A stretch of 64,000 nucleotides of DNA from Platanthera guangdongensis. Lineage: Eukaryota; Streptophyta; Magnoliopsida; Asparagales; Orchidaceae. The stretch lies in contig CM077155.1 of assembly GCA_039583875.1 (NCBI GenBank), positions 5,878,043 to 5,942,042 of the forward strand. The letters run 5' to 3'. The translations under genes and the position numbers were made by a program. The notes beneath the pieces are model-generated. The model was not told the origin of the DNA. It made no database searches and saw nothing but the letters and a program-made list of their open reading frames with translations. Shown one piece after another: positions 1 to 10,471 of the stretch (positions are counted from its first letter, which is position 1; each line of letters starts with the position of its first letter).

Positions 1-2076
1 TCTATAGACATAATGTGGAAGAGTAGGATCAACAAAACCTGAAGGCTGCTCCACATATACCTCTTCCTTTAGATTACCATTTAGGAATGCTGACTTGACA
101 TCCATTTGGTATACCTTGAATCCTTGATAGGTTGCATAGGCCAAGAACATCCTTATGGCCTCCAGTCTGGCTACTGGGGCAAAGGTTTGATCAAAATCAA
201 TACCTTCTTCTTGCCTATATCCTTTTGCAACCAGTCTTGCTTTATTCTTTATGATGACCCCTTGTTCATCTAACTTATTTCTGTAGATCCACTTAGTTCC
301 TATAACATTGTGGTCTTTAGGCTTTGGAACCAGCTCCCAAACCTTGCACCTTTTGAACTGATTAAGTTCTTCTTGCATAGCTTCAGTCCACTGTGGATCT
401 TGTATAGCTTCTTCAAATTTCTTTGGTTCTATTTGAGACAGAAAACTTGAATAAACTACAGCATTCTGATTTCTGCTCCTTGTCTGAACATCTTGTCTTG
501 GATCTCCAATAATCAGCTCTACTGGGTGATCTCTTAGATGCCTGTTGGCTGGAGGCATCCTTACTTCTGGTTGTACTTCTACAGCATCTTCATCAAGCTG
601 AGTTCCTTGTACTTCTTCAGTTCCTGGTACATGTAGTTCTCCCCCTGGACATAAGCCATCTTCTTCTACTTGCTGTCTTGCAGCAGGTACATCTTCTATG
701 GTTAGCTTGTCCATCTTCTTAGTAAGACCTGTGGGGCTGCACACACTACTAGACAACTCATTGTTAATAAGTTTTGTCTCATCAAAAACTACATGCACAG
801 ACTCCTCTACAACTTGTGTAGTCAAGTTGTAGACTCTATAAGCCTTACTATTATTGTTGTACCCAACAAACACTCCCTCTTGGGACTTGGCAGCAACCTT
901 AGTTAAGTAAGACTTCTCATTGTTAAGTATGAAGCATTTGCAACCAAAAATCCTGAAATAGGACAGGTTTGGTTTCCTGCCTTTCACAACTTCATAGGGG
1001 GTCTTGTTTAACCTTTTAGTGATGGTAGCCCTATTTATCACATGGCATGCAGTGTTAACTGCTTCAGCCCAGAAATACTCAGGCAGTGATGTATCACTAA
1101 GTAGGGTTCTACCAGCCTCTATCAAGGTTCTATTCTTCCTCTCAGCAATGCCATTTTGCTGAGGTGTTCTAGGTGAAGAGAATTCTTGAAATATTCCAAA
1201 GTCTTCACATAGTTTTGTCATGCTTTCAGATTGAAACTCAGTACCATGGTCACTTCTAATTTTGACCACAGTACTATTTAGTTCATTCTGAATTTGCTTG
1301 ACAAAGCTGTAGAAGACACTAGGTGTTTCAGATTTCTGCCTTAAGAAGAACACCCAGGAAAACCTTGAGTAGTCATCAACAACTACAAAGGTATAGACCT
1401 TCCTACCTAAGCTGTGAACTGGCATTGGACCAAAGAGATCCATATGCAAGAGGTATAAGCACCTCACAGCATCTTTGTTCTCAATGCTTTTAAAGGTGGA
1501 TTTGGTCTGCTTGCCCTTTTGACAAGCTGAGCAAATGCCATCTTTAACACACTTAACTTGAGGACCATTCCTCACTAACTCTTTGCTAAAGAGTTTGCTA
1601 ATAGTCTTGTAGTTAAGATGAGCTAGCCTCTTGTGCCACTTGACACAATGAGAGACTGTCTCATCAGCTACAAGACAAACAGGAGAACCATTGTTCTCAA
1701 TCATGATGTCTAGACAGTAGACATTCCTCTTTCTATATCCTGTCAAAATGATCTCTTGATCACTTGACCTCTTGATATGACAACCATTTTTAACAAATGA
1801 GATGTCATACCCTACATCACTTAACTGACTTATACTAATAAGGTTGTGTTTCAACCCTTTAACATAAGCCACTTGAGTAATGGTAACAAGGTTTGAAGAA
1901 ATGTTACCAAACCCTTTGATGATTCCTTTTTCAGAACCACCAAAGGTCACTTTAGGACCATTTTTGATTGGAATGTAGTCCTTCAGTAGTCCACTTGTTC
2001 CAGTCATATGTCTGGAATATCCACTATCCAAGTACCATGTTGGGGTATGGTCACTTGGATTCACCTGCAAAACAAA
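1..2076 (-). CDS. pol: E1 pol: protease, integrase, reverse transcriptase start (partial)
   Basis: Open without a stop from just after the gag TAA to the window edge, in the same frame as gag. In order: aspartic protease with WYLDSG (about 2020-2040); GAG-pre-integrase and HHCC zinc-binding domain ending CSACQKGK (about 1640-1500); integrase core with Asp in LLHMDLFG (about 1445), Asp in RSDHGTEF (about 1245) and Glu in GIAERKNRT (about 1145); then reverse transcriptase starting with [12 protein letters not shown] (about 270) and [11 protein letters not shown] (about 95). The RT catalytic YVDD and RNase H lie beyond the edge. The catalytic residues that can be seen are intact, consistent with a recent copy. 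Confidence 0.92.
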
Positions 2077-4119
2077 TTAATGAACCTTAGAACCCAAAGT
2101 AAACTTGGGTCCTTGGTGATTGTTAGTTTGCAACATGACATAGCTACCTACTGGCTTTCCACCAGGTAGCTTGCTACTCCCATTGGCACTTGCATTGTGC
2201 CAACAGTCCAAGGCAAAGTGGCCAACTTTGCCACAGCACCAACATTCAAACTTGTTGTACCTTTGCTTAGGTACAGACTTTGCTGTCTTGACTACATCAG
2301 GCTTATTGAATATTGGGGCTTTGCCCTTGGACTTGGACTGATCCTGAACAGTCCTAGCAGGTTTAATAAAACCCAGTCCAACCTTTCCTTTATGATGAGC
2401 AAATTCATCAATCAAGGGTAGTACTGATTTAGGTTTTGAAAACCTAGCAACTAGCTCTCTTTCCTTCTGAAGATTGATCTCCAGTCTCTTAATTTGATCA
2501 TTTTTATAGGTGATAGTTCCCATCTGAATCACAGTAATGTGTTTCAGCCTGGCTACCTCATTGAGCTTTTGATCAAATTTCTTCTCAAAATCTGTTGCAG
2601 CTGCCTTGAGATCAGCAATCTCCTTTGCCTGACTTTTGGCTAGGGTCTTGCTTTTCTTATAGGCTTGCAACAGTACTTGATATTCATCTAAGAGCTGATG
2701 AATATCTCCCTCAGATTCAGAAACACTTCCATCACTTGATGAAGATGAATCTGACTCTGAACTAGAACTGGAATCTGAACTTTAAGTTGGACTTTGTACC
2801 TGACTAGGTCCTGGCTGCTCCAGGATTTTGGTACTTTCAGTCAATGCCATCAGTCCTTGGCACTGACAATCTTCTTGTTCATAGATTGATTCCATGATCT
2901 GCATAAACTCTTCTTCTTCTTCAGCAAATAGCCCTATGTAGGCTTCAGCATCTGTCTCAGTGTCTGAAGAAGAAATGTCTGAAAGAGTCTTCTCATTCTT
3001 TGCAACAAAGGACTTCTCCTTCTTTCCTTTGAAGTGAGTCTTCTTTTTGTCACTGGATTCTTTTCTTCTCTCAGGACAATCTGCAATAACATGACCCTGT
3101 CTATTGCAGCAGTAACACACTATCTTAGACCCAGTTGCCTTGCTAGTCTTTGTCTTTTTCTTGTCCTTCTTTGAAGGCTTCTTCTCCTGATACTGGACTT
3201 CTTTCCCTTTGGAAAATGAAGGTCTGGACCTCCACTGTTTCTTCTTTAGGAATTTCTGAAAATGTCTGGTGAATGCAGCAAAGTCTTCATCACTTTCACT
3301 GCTTGTAGACTTTGTGCTAACAGACTCATCAGATTCTGATTCAACTACCTCTGGAGGAGGAGTTGATGACTTAGTCCTGCCCTTTCTAGGTACTTCTGAC
3401 TTGAAGGCAACAGTCCTTTCCCTGTGCTCAGTCCTTGTTGATTTTTCCTCCTCTTTTCTCACTGACAGCTGCATCTCATAAGACAACAACTTGCCAAACA
3501 GTGTGGGAGGAGGAATTTCTCCCAACTTTGCCATTTCTCTGATGGCACAGATCTTGGTGTCCCAATCTTTGGTTAGGGACCTTAAGAACTTATCATTCAA
3601 TTCATAGTTAGTGAACTCTCTTCCATAGGACATGAGTTCATTAACAATTCTATAGAACTTCTTGTAGCATTCAGTGATGCTATCTCCTCTTCCTTGCCTA
3701 AAGCTCTCATACTCTTGATTAAGCAAGGACTTCCTATCTTGCCTAACTTCTTCAGATCCTTCCATATAGACACTATAAGAGTGTCCCACATCTCTTTTGC
3801 TGTCTTTACAGTGAATTAAGTTCTGGAAGGTGGCATCATCAATGGCACTTACTATAATGTTTTGTGCCCTTTTGTCCATAGTGGCTAGGACAATTTCATC
3901 CTTGGTCATCTCAGAGAAATCCTTTGGAGTCCTCTGATTTGCATCCAGTACTGAAATCTTCATTGGCACATAAGGCCCTTCCTTAACTGTGATGTAGATT
4001 CTAGGGTCTGAGGCCTCCATAAATAGCCTAACCCTTTCTTTCCAGATTCCAAAAATCTCCTTCCTGCATATGGGTAACTTCATGGAACCCAACTCTTTGT
4101 GATTCTCATAAGAACCCAT
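2077..4119 (-). CDS. gag: E1 gag (nucleocapsid-containing, one internal stop)
   Basis: Gag packages element RNA into cytoplasmic particles. The frame starts at ATG 4119 and runs in one register to TAA at 2079-2077. There is one in-frame TAA at 2784-2782, about residue 446, absent from the E2 homologue and so probably a mutation. Two zinc knuckles of the CX2CX4HX4C form are visible: CYCCNRQGHVIADC (around 3110) and CWCCGKVGHFALDC (around 2230), separated by an acidic Ser-rich linker and a coiled-coil-like stretch (about 2670-2430). The N-terminal part is the UBN2/retrotrans_gag type seen in copia elements. The terminal TAA is in frame with pol, which suggests readthrough. Confidence 0.9.
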
Positions 4120-4222
4120 GTTTCTTGAAGTTCTTGAATTTCTTGAATCTGTTTTCTGACTTAGACTGTTTCTGCCAAACAGGATCTCCTTAGACTGTTA
4201 GTCCTTGTTTTGAGTAACCTCC

Positions 4223-4233
4223 CTCTGATACCA
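4223..4233 (-). other. E1 primer binding site (tRNA-Met)
   Basis: TGGTATCAGAG on the minus strand lies two bases inside the LTR end. It is complementary to the 3' end of plant initiator tRNA-Met, the usual primer of plant LTR elements. The twelfth base is G instead of C. Confidence 0.9.
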
Positions 4234-4255
4234 CTTGAAAGATATGGTACCTAAA

Positions 4256-4281
4256 CACCTAGAAGGGGGGGTGAATAGGTG
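4256..4281 (-). promoter_or_regulatory. E1 LTR terminal hairpin A
   Basis: CACCTA pairs with TAGGTG around a loop that is a run of G (C in element sense). It lies about 20 bp before the LTR end. The same loop with different but still complementary stems occurs in the other copia LTRs here (15,913-15,939, 26,892-26,919, 34,102-34,127, 10,732-10,760, 63,722-63,752). Confidence 0.6.
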
Positions 4282-4411
4282 ACCTAAACCTTTTTTAAAA
4301 CTTTGTTGGCAGCAACACAGTTATTTCACAGATTTCTACAGCTAACAGCAATAATAAAATATAAACTGCTAATCCACAGCACAGCACAGCACAGTAGACA
4401 CACAAATTTAT

Positions 4412-4442
4412 AGTGGTTCCCCAATCTTTGGGTACATCCACT
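4412..4442 (-). promoter_or_regulatory. E1 LTR hairpin B
   Basis: Outer stem AGTGG/CCACT and an inner stem CCAA/TTGG enclose a tiny loop. The block AGTGGATGTACCCAA is conserved in every copia LTR of the window: 16,055-16,085, 34,214-34,242, 10,509-10,539, 57,774-57,804 and 63,925-63,954. In the E2 right LTR (27,046-27,066) one stem base is changed. Confidence 0.6.
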
Positions 4443-4539
4443 TTCCCCCTTCGCCTATCTAGCAGTGTACTAGATTCGGCCTAACTTCTCCACTATCTCA
4501 GAACCCAACTAGGTTCCTACACCTCAGGCCCAAAGCCTT

Positions 4540-4720
4540 ACACTCAGCCACCAAGGCCTACACTCAGCCACCTAGGCCTACACTCAGCCAATCAAGGCCT
4601 ACACTCAGCCAATTAAGGCCTACACTCAGAGTTCTTCAACTCCTACACTCAGGCAACCAAGCCCTACCCTCAGCCTTTATAATATAGGCTTACAATTCAC
4701 TCAGATCCAATGGATCCTAC
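4540..4720 (-). repeat. E1 LTR minisatellite (CTACACTCAGCC units)
   Basis: On the plus strand GGCCTACACTCAGCC recurs five or six times, with units of about 20-23 bp, then degenerates. The same block occurs in both E2 LTRs (about 16,195-16,360 and 27,180-27,350), and a related CTGAG-GTAGG minisatellite sits at the equivalent place in the E5 LTR. Confidence 0.8.
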
Positions 4721-5130
4721 AAGTTAAAATTGAATTACAATAACTAACTCTACAACTCAGAAAATAAGAGAGGAGTTGAGAGTTCCTTGAAGAGTTCTTG
4801 GAAGAACTCAGCTAGATCAAAACTGACTTAGCTTCCTTCAAAGCTTCTTGAGTAGAACTGAATTAGTCTGAATCCTTTGCAGTTGATCCTTGACCTCTGC
4901 TTCTTGAGATCCAGAAGATTCTGAATCCTTCTTCTCAGCCTTAGTTCCAAAGACTGAATTCTTGATTGGAGCTCTCTCTCTCCAACTTCTTAGATCTGCT
5001 GTTGGACAGCAAGATCTTCTTGATTTGTATCGCTTGGATAGCTTGATCAGCAACCACTTGAACAATTCTCTTAGATTAATCCTTTCAACAACTTCTGCAT
5101 TAACAACCCCTTTCTGTAAACAGTCTGTGC

Positions 5131-5140
5131 CTATTTATAG
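5131..5140 (-). promoter_or_regulatory. E1 LTR TATA box
   Basis: CTATAAATAG on the minus strand is a near-ideal plant TATA box. It lies about 155 bp downstream (element sense) of the last GTGTCGACAC copy and upstream of the transcribed minisatellite and primer site, as expected for a U3 promoter. Transcription start is inferred about 30 bp further on. Confidence 0.75.
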
Positions 5141-5295
5141 GCCTTCTTCATGGTAACCGGCTGATCCGGTTCATAACAGACTTCTGACTTCCCTGACAGT
5201 TGCTGTAGACCGGCTGGATCGGCAGCTGTCATATCAACCAATCACTTCTTGAAATTCTCTAACTGTCAGATAGTGTCGAGACTTTCTGTTCTTAA

Positions 5296-6090
5296 GTGTC
5301 GACACTTATAGACCAAGTGTCGACACATGTTATGTAAGTGTCGACACAAGTCTACAAGATGTCGACACAACTCCTTGTATGTCTCGACACAGATTCTTCT
5401 TCAAGTGTCGACACTGAAATTAAGTGTCGACACAAGTACTTGATCTTCTGTAACTTGTTGAATTCTTCTAAGTGTCGACACATCTCCTTTGTGTCGACAC
5501 ATCTTCATGTGTTGAAACTGTCAAGTGTCGACACTGCTTCTTGGTGTCGACACAAGTCTTCAATTTTGTTTCTTCAGCTGAGTGTCGACACATTCCCTTA
5601 GTGTCGACACTTGTACTTAGAATATTTTGTAAACTTTTCTGTTCTCTGCTAAGTGTCGACACAGCTCCTTGTGTCGACACTTTCTTCAAGTGTAGAGTCT
5701 TCAACTAAGTGTCGACACATTGTGCTGGGTGTCGACACTTTCTTCAAGTGTTGACTCTTCTGGTTGTGTGTCGACACATTGTGCTGAGTGTCGACACTTT
5801 CTTCAAATACTGACTCTTCAGCATAGTGTCGATACATTGTGTTGAGTGTCGACACTGCTCCAAGTGTCGACACTTTCTGGTGTAGACTCAGCTCTTCTAG
5901 GTGTCGACACTTCTGCTAAGTGTCGACACAGCTTTTCTGCATTCTTCTTCACTGAGTGTCGACACAGCTCCAAGTGTCGACACTTCTTCCCAGGTGTCGA
6001 CACAATTACTCCAAGTGTCGACACTGCTTGTCTGGGTGTCGACACAAGCTTTCTCAAGTGTCGACACTTTCCCTCTGGGTGTCGACACAT
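5296..6090. repeat. E1 palindrome array GTGTCGACAC
   Basis: I count about 28 exact copies of the 10-bp palindrome GTGTCGACAC in roughly 800 bp, plus decayed copies such as GTGTAGAGTC and GTGTTGACTC between them. In the sub-stretches I measured, starts are 18-20 bp apart, close to two turns of the helix. Chance would give far fewer than one copy. Because the palindrome contains no stop codon in any frame, both strands show artefactual open frames here rich in Val-Asp-Thr, Cys-Arg-His and Ser-Thr. The array lies directly upstream of the LTR TATA box in element sense. Confidence 0.95.
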
Positions 6091-6255
6091 GGACTTAGAA
6101 ACTTTTAGCTTCAGTCCAGTGAGTACCTAACCTGCACAAGTAACTCAAACAAACATCAAATACATTATGATGTATATCATTGAGTTAGGTGAGGCTTCTT
6201 CAAATCAGGTACATTTGACCAATGTACCCAACAAATTCTGACAGACGTTTTTGAG

Positions 6256-8553
6256 TTGAGTACTGGTGGAGACTCTGCTGATTTATCTGGAGAAGAATAT
6301 GCTGACTTGCTTGCAAGAATAGGTCATTCTGAGGCTAACCCTAGCAAGCCGCTGAAGAAGAATCTGTCTGTGGAATATAGATTCCTGGCTGATGTAGTTG
6401 GGAAGGTCCTATTGGCTAAGCACTCTGCCCATGATACCATTTCTAGGTATCAGCTCTGCTTAATGGGAGCCATAGTGGACAAGAAGAATCTGAACTGGGG
6501 AGAGGTCTTCTTTGATCTAATCAAAAAGAAAATTAATAAGAGTTTTGTGAATTTTGGGAGAATTTTAGGCCTTTTTCTGCAGAACAGATGCCCTGCATTG
6601 CTAGTATCTTCTGGGATACACATAAATGCTTCCAAGAGACTGTCCTGTGCCCTGTTTGGTAAATGGGACAGGTAGATCACCAAGCCCAGCAGGCCCTCTT
6701 CCAGCACACCTTCAGGCACCAGGACTGTCATAGTTACTTCCCCTCAGATCTCTGCCCCTGCAGATGACCTGCCTGCTGCTGCCTCTCCTCCTCCTCAAAT
6801 TCCATCCATTCCAATTCCATCTACCATTCAAACTCCATCCACTATCATCATCTCCAGCCCTTCTCCAACATCCATACCATCTCCAATCCCTACTCTACCA
6901 ACAACAGAAGAACCATTCCATCCATTATACTCCTACTCTCAACCAGACTCTGCCACATCACCATCCATTCCCTCATTCAATCTCATTGATGATTCCTTCA
7001 TGGATGACTCACCCTCCTCACCTCCTGAGCTACCCTCATCATCAACCTCTTACCAAGACCTTCTGCAAGAGATCATTGATCAACCCACCTTCACACCATC
7101 TATCTCCATCCTACTGTCCTACATCACCACTTTACCCACACCTCAACCATCTCTTCCCCAATACACTAGCTCTCCTCCACCATCACCAATATCTCCACCT
7201 CCATCATCTACCTATGCTCCAGTCACTGCTGAGCAAGTAGATCTTCCAGCCCTTGTTGACAGGATATATGAATTGCTAGCCCCCAGGCTATCTCTTCTTT
7301 TGGAGACCTCCTTGGCTCCATTACTCCAGTCAGTGGTAGCTCTTTCTGCCAGGCTCTCCTCCTTATTCCCTCAGGAAGCCCCTTTAGCAGTGTGCCTTGA
7401 TCCAGCTCTGTCTGAATCTAGGCAGGGGGAGATGCCCTATGAAGTGAGCTTGCCTGCTGTATCTGCTGTTTCTTCAGCTTTTGTTGCTGCTGCTGTTCTT
7501 CCTCAAGCTCCAGTTCCCCTTCTAGTTGCAGTCTTTCCAGTGGACATCAGGTCCTTGCTCTCTGAGTTTGATTCAATATATTTCAGTTGTCTGCCAGAGA
7601 AAGCTTGTTTTCCAGAGAGAGTTGCTATCCAGCCCCCAGAGGATCTCTCTAAGGCCCTTGTGCCCTTCTCATGCTGTGATACCAGCATTATAACTTCCTT
7701 TGTTAATTCAGTATATGCTGCTGCTACTCCTGCTGAAAGCATGGTTGCTGTTTCTGATGCTGCTGTCCCTCCTGCTGAAGATAGTGTTGATGTATCTGTT
7801 GCTATTCATGTTGTCAGTGATGCTGCTACTGTTGTTCCTGTTTCTGCTGATATCCTTATGACAGAGGCACATGATTTTGAGCCTTCTGTGTTTTCTGATG
7901 ATATTCCTGCTGCTGATATTGTTGTTTCTGAAAGTGAAACTGTTGCTGCACCAACTGTTGTTATTACTACTGCCACAACTTCAGTATCTGCTGCTGTTAC
8001 AACTGCTTCAACCTTTGCTTCTACTTCAACTACAATTGCTACAAGTGTTGTATCTGCTGCTGCTCCAACCTCTGCTGCCTCATCTGCTTCAACCCAGCTC
8101 AAGAAAGATTTGATGAAAAGGATTGATGCTCTTTATGATGATCAAAGTTCAGAAAGTGATGAGTTCAAGACAGATTCTGATGATTCTTCTGCTACCATTG
8201 CCAGAAAGAGAAAGGCAAGGAGCAAAGCCATGAAGAGAGTATCTCCAGCCAAGGTCAAGGACAATAATGACATTCCATATTATATTCTTCATGACTGCCC
8301 CATAACTGAGCACTGGATGCAGTACTCAAAGAATCAACTCAAAGCTATGAAGAAAAAGAGGAAATATGAAAAAGGCTCTTCTCAATTCCAACATCCTCAT
8401 CCTCCTCCACCACCTCCTCCTGATGCAGGTGTAGGTGGAAGTTCAGTTGCTCAACCCTCTGCCAAAAGCCAAACCCCCTATCAGCCACATGCAAGATCCT
8501 ATCATAGGGGAAGCCAGTCCATGGGGTTCTCAATCCAGAAGAGGAAACTATAA
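6256..8553 (+). pseudogene. E3 ORF3 (env-like position), broken by E1 and one stop
   Basis: One reading frame of about 765 codons with a single in-frame TAG at 6673-6675; the true start is left of E1, so 6256 is only the first in-frame ATG. Its first about 140 residues match the N-terminal domain of E2 ORF3 (shared pattern VGKV, GRIL, then FxxWDR at the end). This domain type is found in the third ORF of SIRE-like elements and is often called env-like or a putative plant transposon protein. It is followed by a Pro/Ser-rich stretch, a Ser/Thr/Ala/Val low-complexity block (about 7700-8100), an acidic patch and a basic KRKARSKAMKR cluster resembling a nuclear signal. I see no signal peptide or membrane span, so an envelope role is not supported. 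A frameshift near 8,500-8,540 ends it early. Confidence 0.75.
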
Positions 8554-8944
8554 AGGCAATCAAAGAGAATTCCAGGTTTATTCTAAAGGATATTCAAGGC
8601 AACATCCCTACTCCAGGGAAGGACAAATCTCATCTGACGCAACCTCTGGTCCTTTTCCCTATAAACTGAAGGAAGTGGTTTCATCCAGGCCTCCTCAGGA
8701 CAATCCATCAAATAGATATGAGCGACCAGTGCCATTTGAAGATCCTGAAAATAATCCAGCTGCTTGGACTGCAAGGATGAAAGAGCTTGCTGCACTAGAC
8801 CAGATTAAGAAAGCTAAAGGGCAAGGCAGAGACTCCTCCAACATCACTACAATGTCTGAACAGAGAAAGAAAGATTTGGAAAGAATGTTTCAAGTAAATT
8901 CTTTGATTCTGATAGATATATGGAGCTGCATCCTGAAGCTGTAG
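8554..8944 (+). pseudogene. E3 ORF3 C-terminal tail in shifted frame
   Basis: The protein-like reading continues in another frame (open from 8435 to 8944) with a basic Arg/Gly/Tyr/Gln-rich stretch, then a charged segment rich in Lys and Glu. Codon use and composition continue those of the upstream frame, so a single indel around 8,500-8,540 is the simplest explanation. No named domain is recognised. From 8,945 to the polypurine tract at 9,221 there is only short non-coding sequence. Confidence 0.5.
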
Positions 8945-9214
8945 TTCCAAGGCCCAAACAGCAAACCTTTTTAGGTGCAGCATATGACACATGATCAAAG
9001 AAGGAAGCCCTCAACCCCAATAGAGAAATCAAACTCATTAAGAGCAAGGAGAAGAAATAACAATGTAAGGTGACAATCATTTTGAATTCTGAACTCTGTC
9101 TGGGATGTGTTATATATCTGTGGTTCTGCAATGTCCAGCTTATTGCTTTTCTATTTTGTTGCTGTGTATGTTGTTATTTAATTTTTCCAAATTCTGTAAA
9201 TATTAATCCTAACC

Positions 9215-9233
9215 CAAATAGGGGGAGATTTTT
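9215..9233 (+). other. E3 polypurine tract
   Basis: CAAATAGGGGGAGATTTTT just before the LTR start. It matches the tracts of E2 (minus strand, 17,983-17,996) and E5 (54,279-54,292) and primes plus-strand DNA synthesis in this family. Confidence 0.8.
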
Positions 9234-9400
9234 TGAAGACCCTATTACTAATTTGGGTCAGGATCACTATGTCGCTAGGAAACCAGTTTTTGACCTCCTG
9301 TATAGATCTAAAGGTCAACTACAATTGAGTCTAAGGGTTAGAAGCCTAGGTTTGAAAGCTGCCCTCAAGACCTAGAATTTTCAGTTTGAGACCAAGTCAC

Positions 9401-9687
9401 ATCGTCGAGCTCCGCACGACGATTCGTCGATCTCCATTCGACGATCATCTAGCTCAACTTCGACAGATCGTCGAACTCCATTCGACGATCGCTGAGCTCA
9501 ACTTCCACAAATCGTCGAACTCCACTCGACGATCTGCGAGCTCAGTTCGACGATCTTGACTCAGTATTGGATCTCTATCTCTGAGCTCAGTTCGACAATC
9601 TTTGAGCTCAGATCGACGATATTTTTGTTGCTGTATAAGTCCATATCGCTGAGCTCAGTTCGACGATGGCAGAGCTCAGTTCGACGT
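9401..9687. repeat. E3 LTR dyad array (ATCGTCGA / TCGACGAT)
   Basis: About 14-16 copies of TCGTCGA or its complement TCGACGA, mostly in alternating orientation. They are joined by GAGCTC and CTCAGTTCGACGATC segments. Many pairs form dyads, for example ATCGTCGAACTCCATTCGAC followed by GATC. The array is CpG-rich inside an AT-rich LTR. It occupies the position held by the GTGTCGACAC array in E1 and E2. Confidence 0.85.
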
Positions 9688-10353
9688 TTTCGGATGAGTT
9701 AAAGGATTTTTCAAGATTCAAATTCAGATCAGTTAAGGAGTTATTCAGCAATTAATTCAGAAGATTTTCTAGCCGTTTTCATTTATTCTGGACCAAGTTT
9801 CAAGGGATTATCAAGGAATATTTCTTTGGACTTTCCTCTAGAAGACATTTGCAATTAAGAATGCAATTAATGCAGGCCAACGGCTATTCTTGACAGAGAG
9901 GATGCTTTTCCATTCAGTACCAGAGAATAAAAGACAAGATTTTTTTTGAATCTCTCAATCACTGAGTACTCAGAACACAGACAAGAAGAGCAAGAACAAT
10001 ATATTCTCTGTCCCAAAGAATTCTCTCAAGAACACACATCCAAGGAGATCAAACTTTCTGAAATCTTCGGATCTCTCTTGTCTCAAGTGTTCAAGGCCAA
10101 TATCTTTCAAAGACTCCAGACACCTAACATTCCAGCTGTTGCTGAGATCATCATTTGCTGGAGATCAACTTCTGAAGGCCTATCACCCTACAGCAAAGCT
10201 TCATTTCCTGAACATCTCAAGGACTCAGGGGGAGCTTTGACACCATCAAATCCACATAGTCTTCTTAGCTGATTTGAGAAAGAGAAGACTTCCATAACTC
10301 TCTCGTCCCCATCTCTGTAAAGGGTTTCTCAAACTCCCTTCAAAAGTTAGAGC

Positions 10354-10471
10354 TTGGTTTTTGAGCACCTTGTCAAAAGCTCATTGGTGGCAAGACACCT
10401 GATCAAAAAATCTGATTTGGTTTTTGAGCACCTTATCAAAAGCTCATTGGTGCCCAGGACACCTGATCAAC
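10354..10471 (+). repeat. 63-bp tandem duplication in E3 LTR
   Basis: Two adjacent copies beginning TTGGTTTTTGAGCACCTT, with period 63 (10,354 and 10,417) and a few substitutions between them. It lies in the transcribed part of the LTR before hairpin B. Confidence 0.85.

Larger units (their letters stand above)
1..6233 (-). mobile_element. E1: SIRE-type Ty1/copia retrotransposon (3' part beyond window)
   Basis: Read on the minus strand, the order is 5' LTR (6233-4236), primer binding site, gag (4119-2077), then pol (protease, integrase, start of reverse transcriptase) running off the left edge. Domain order integrase before reverse transcriptase identifies Ty1/copia; the sequence style of integrase and RT, the tRNA-Met primer site and the 2-kb LTR fit the SIRE/Maximus lineage. 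The visible pol has no stop over about 690 codons, so this is the least decayed element in the window. It interrupts ORF3 of element E3, whose sequence resumes at 6234, so E1 is the youngest layer of the nest. Confidence 0.93.
4236..6233 (-). repeat. E1 5' LTR (1,998 bp)
   Basis: On the plus strand the LTR runs from TGAAAG (4236) to CCCAACA (6233). The inner edge is fixed by the primer site two bases away. The outer edge is fixed by comparison with both E2 LTRs, which share the same ends. Reading in element sense, it holds a palindrome array (6086-5296), a TATA box (5140-5131), a short minisatellite of CTGAGTGTAGGCCT-like units (about 4720-4540), two potential hairpins (4442-4412 and 4281-4256) and then the primer site. 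The matching 3' LTR is outside the window, so no LTR-LTR age can be read. Confidence 0.92.

Noticed and set aside
5338..6130. Overlapping open frames on both strands rich in Val-Asp-Thr, Cys-Arg-His and Ser-Thr (also 17,057-17,935 and 27,999-28,916)
   Set aside because: They are by-products of the GTGTCGACAC palindrome, which has no stop in any frame. They exist in all frames at once and have no domain or consistent start.
7871..8113. Leu-rich frame resembling a membrane protein, and the opposite-strand Val/Ala-rich frame
   Set aside because: Shadows of the low-complexity Ser/Thr/Val/Ala block of E3 ORF3 in other frames.
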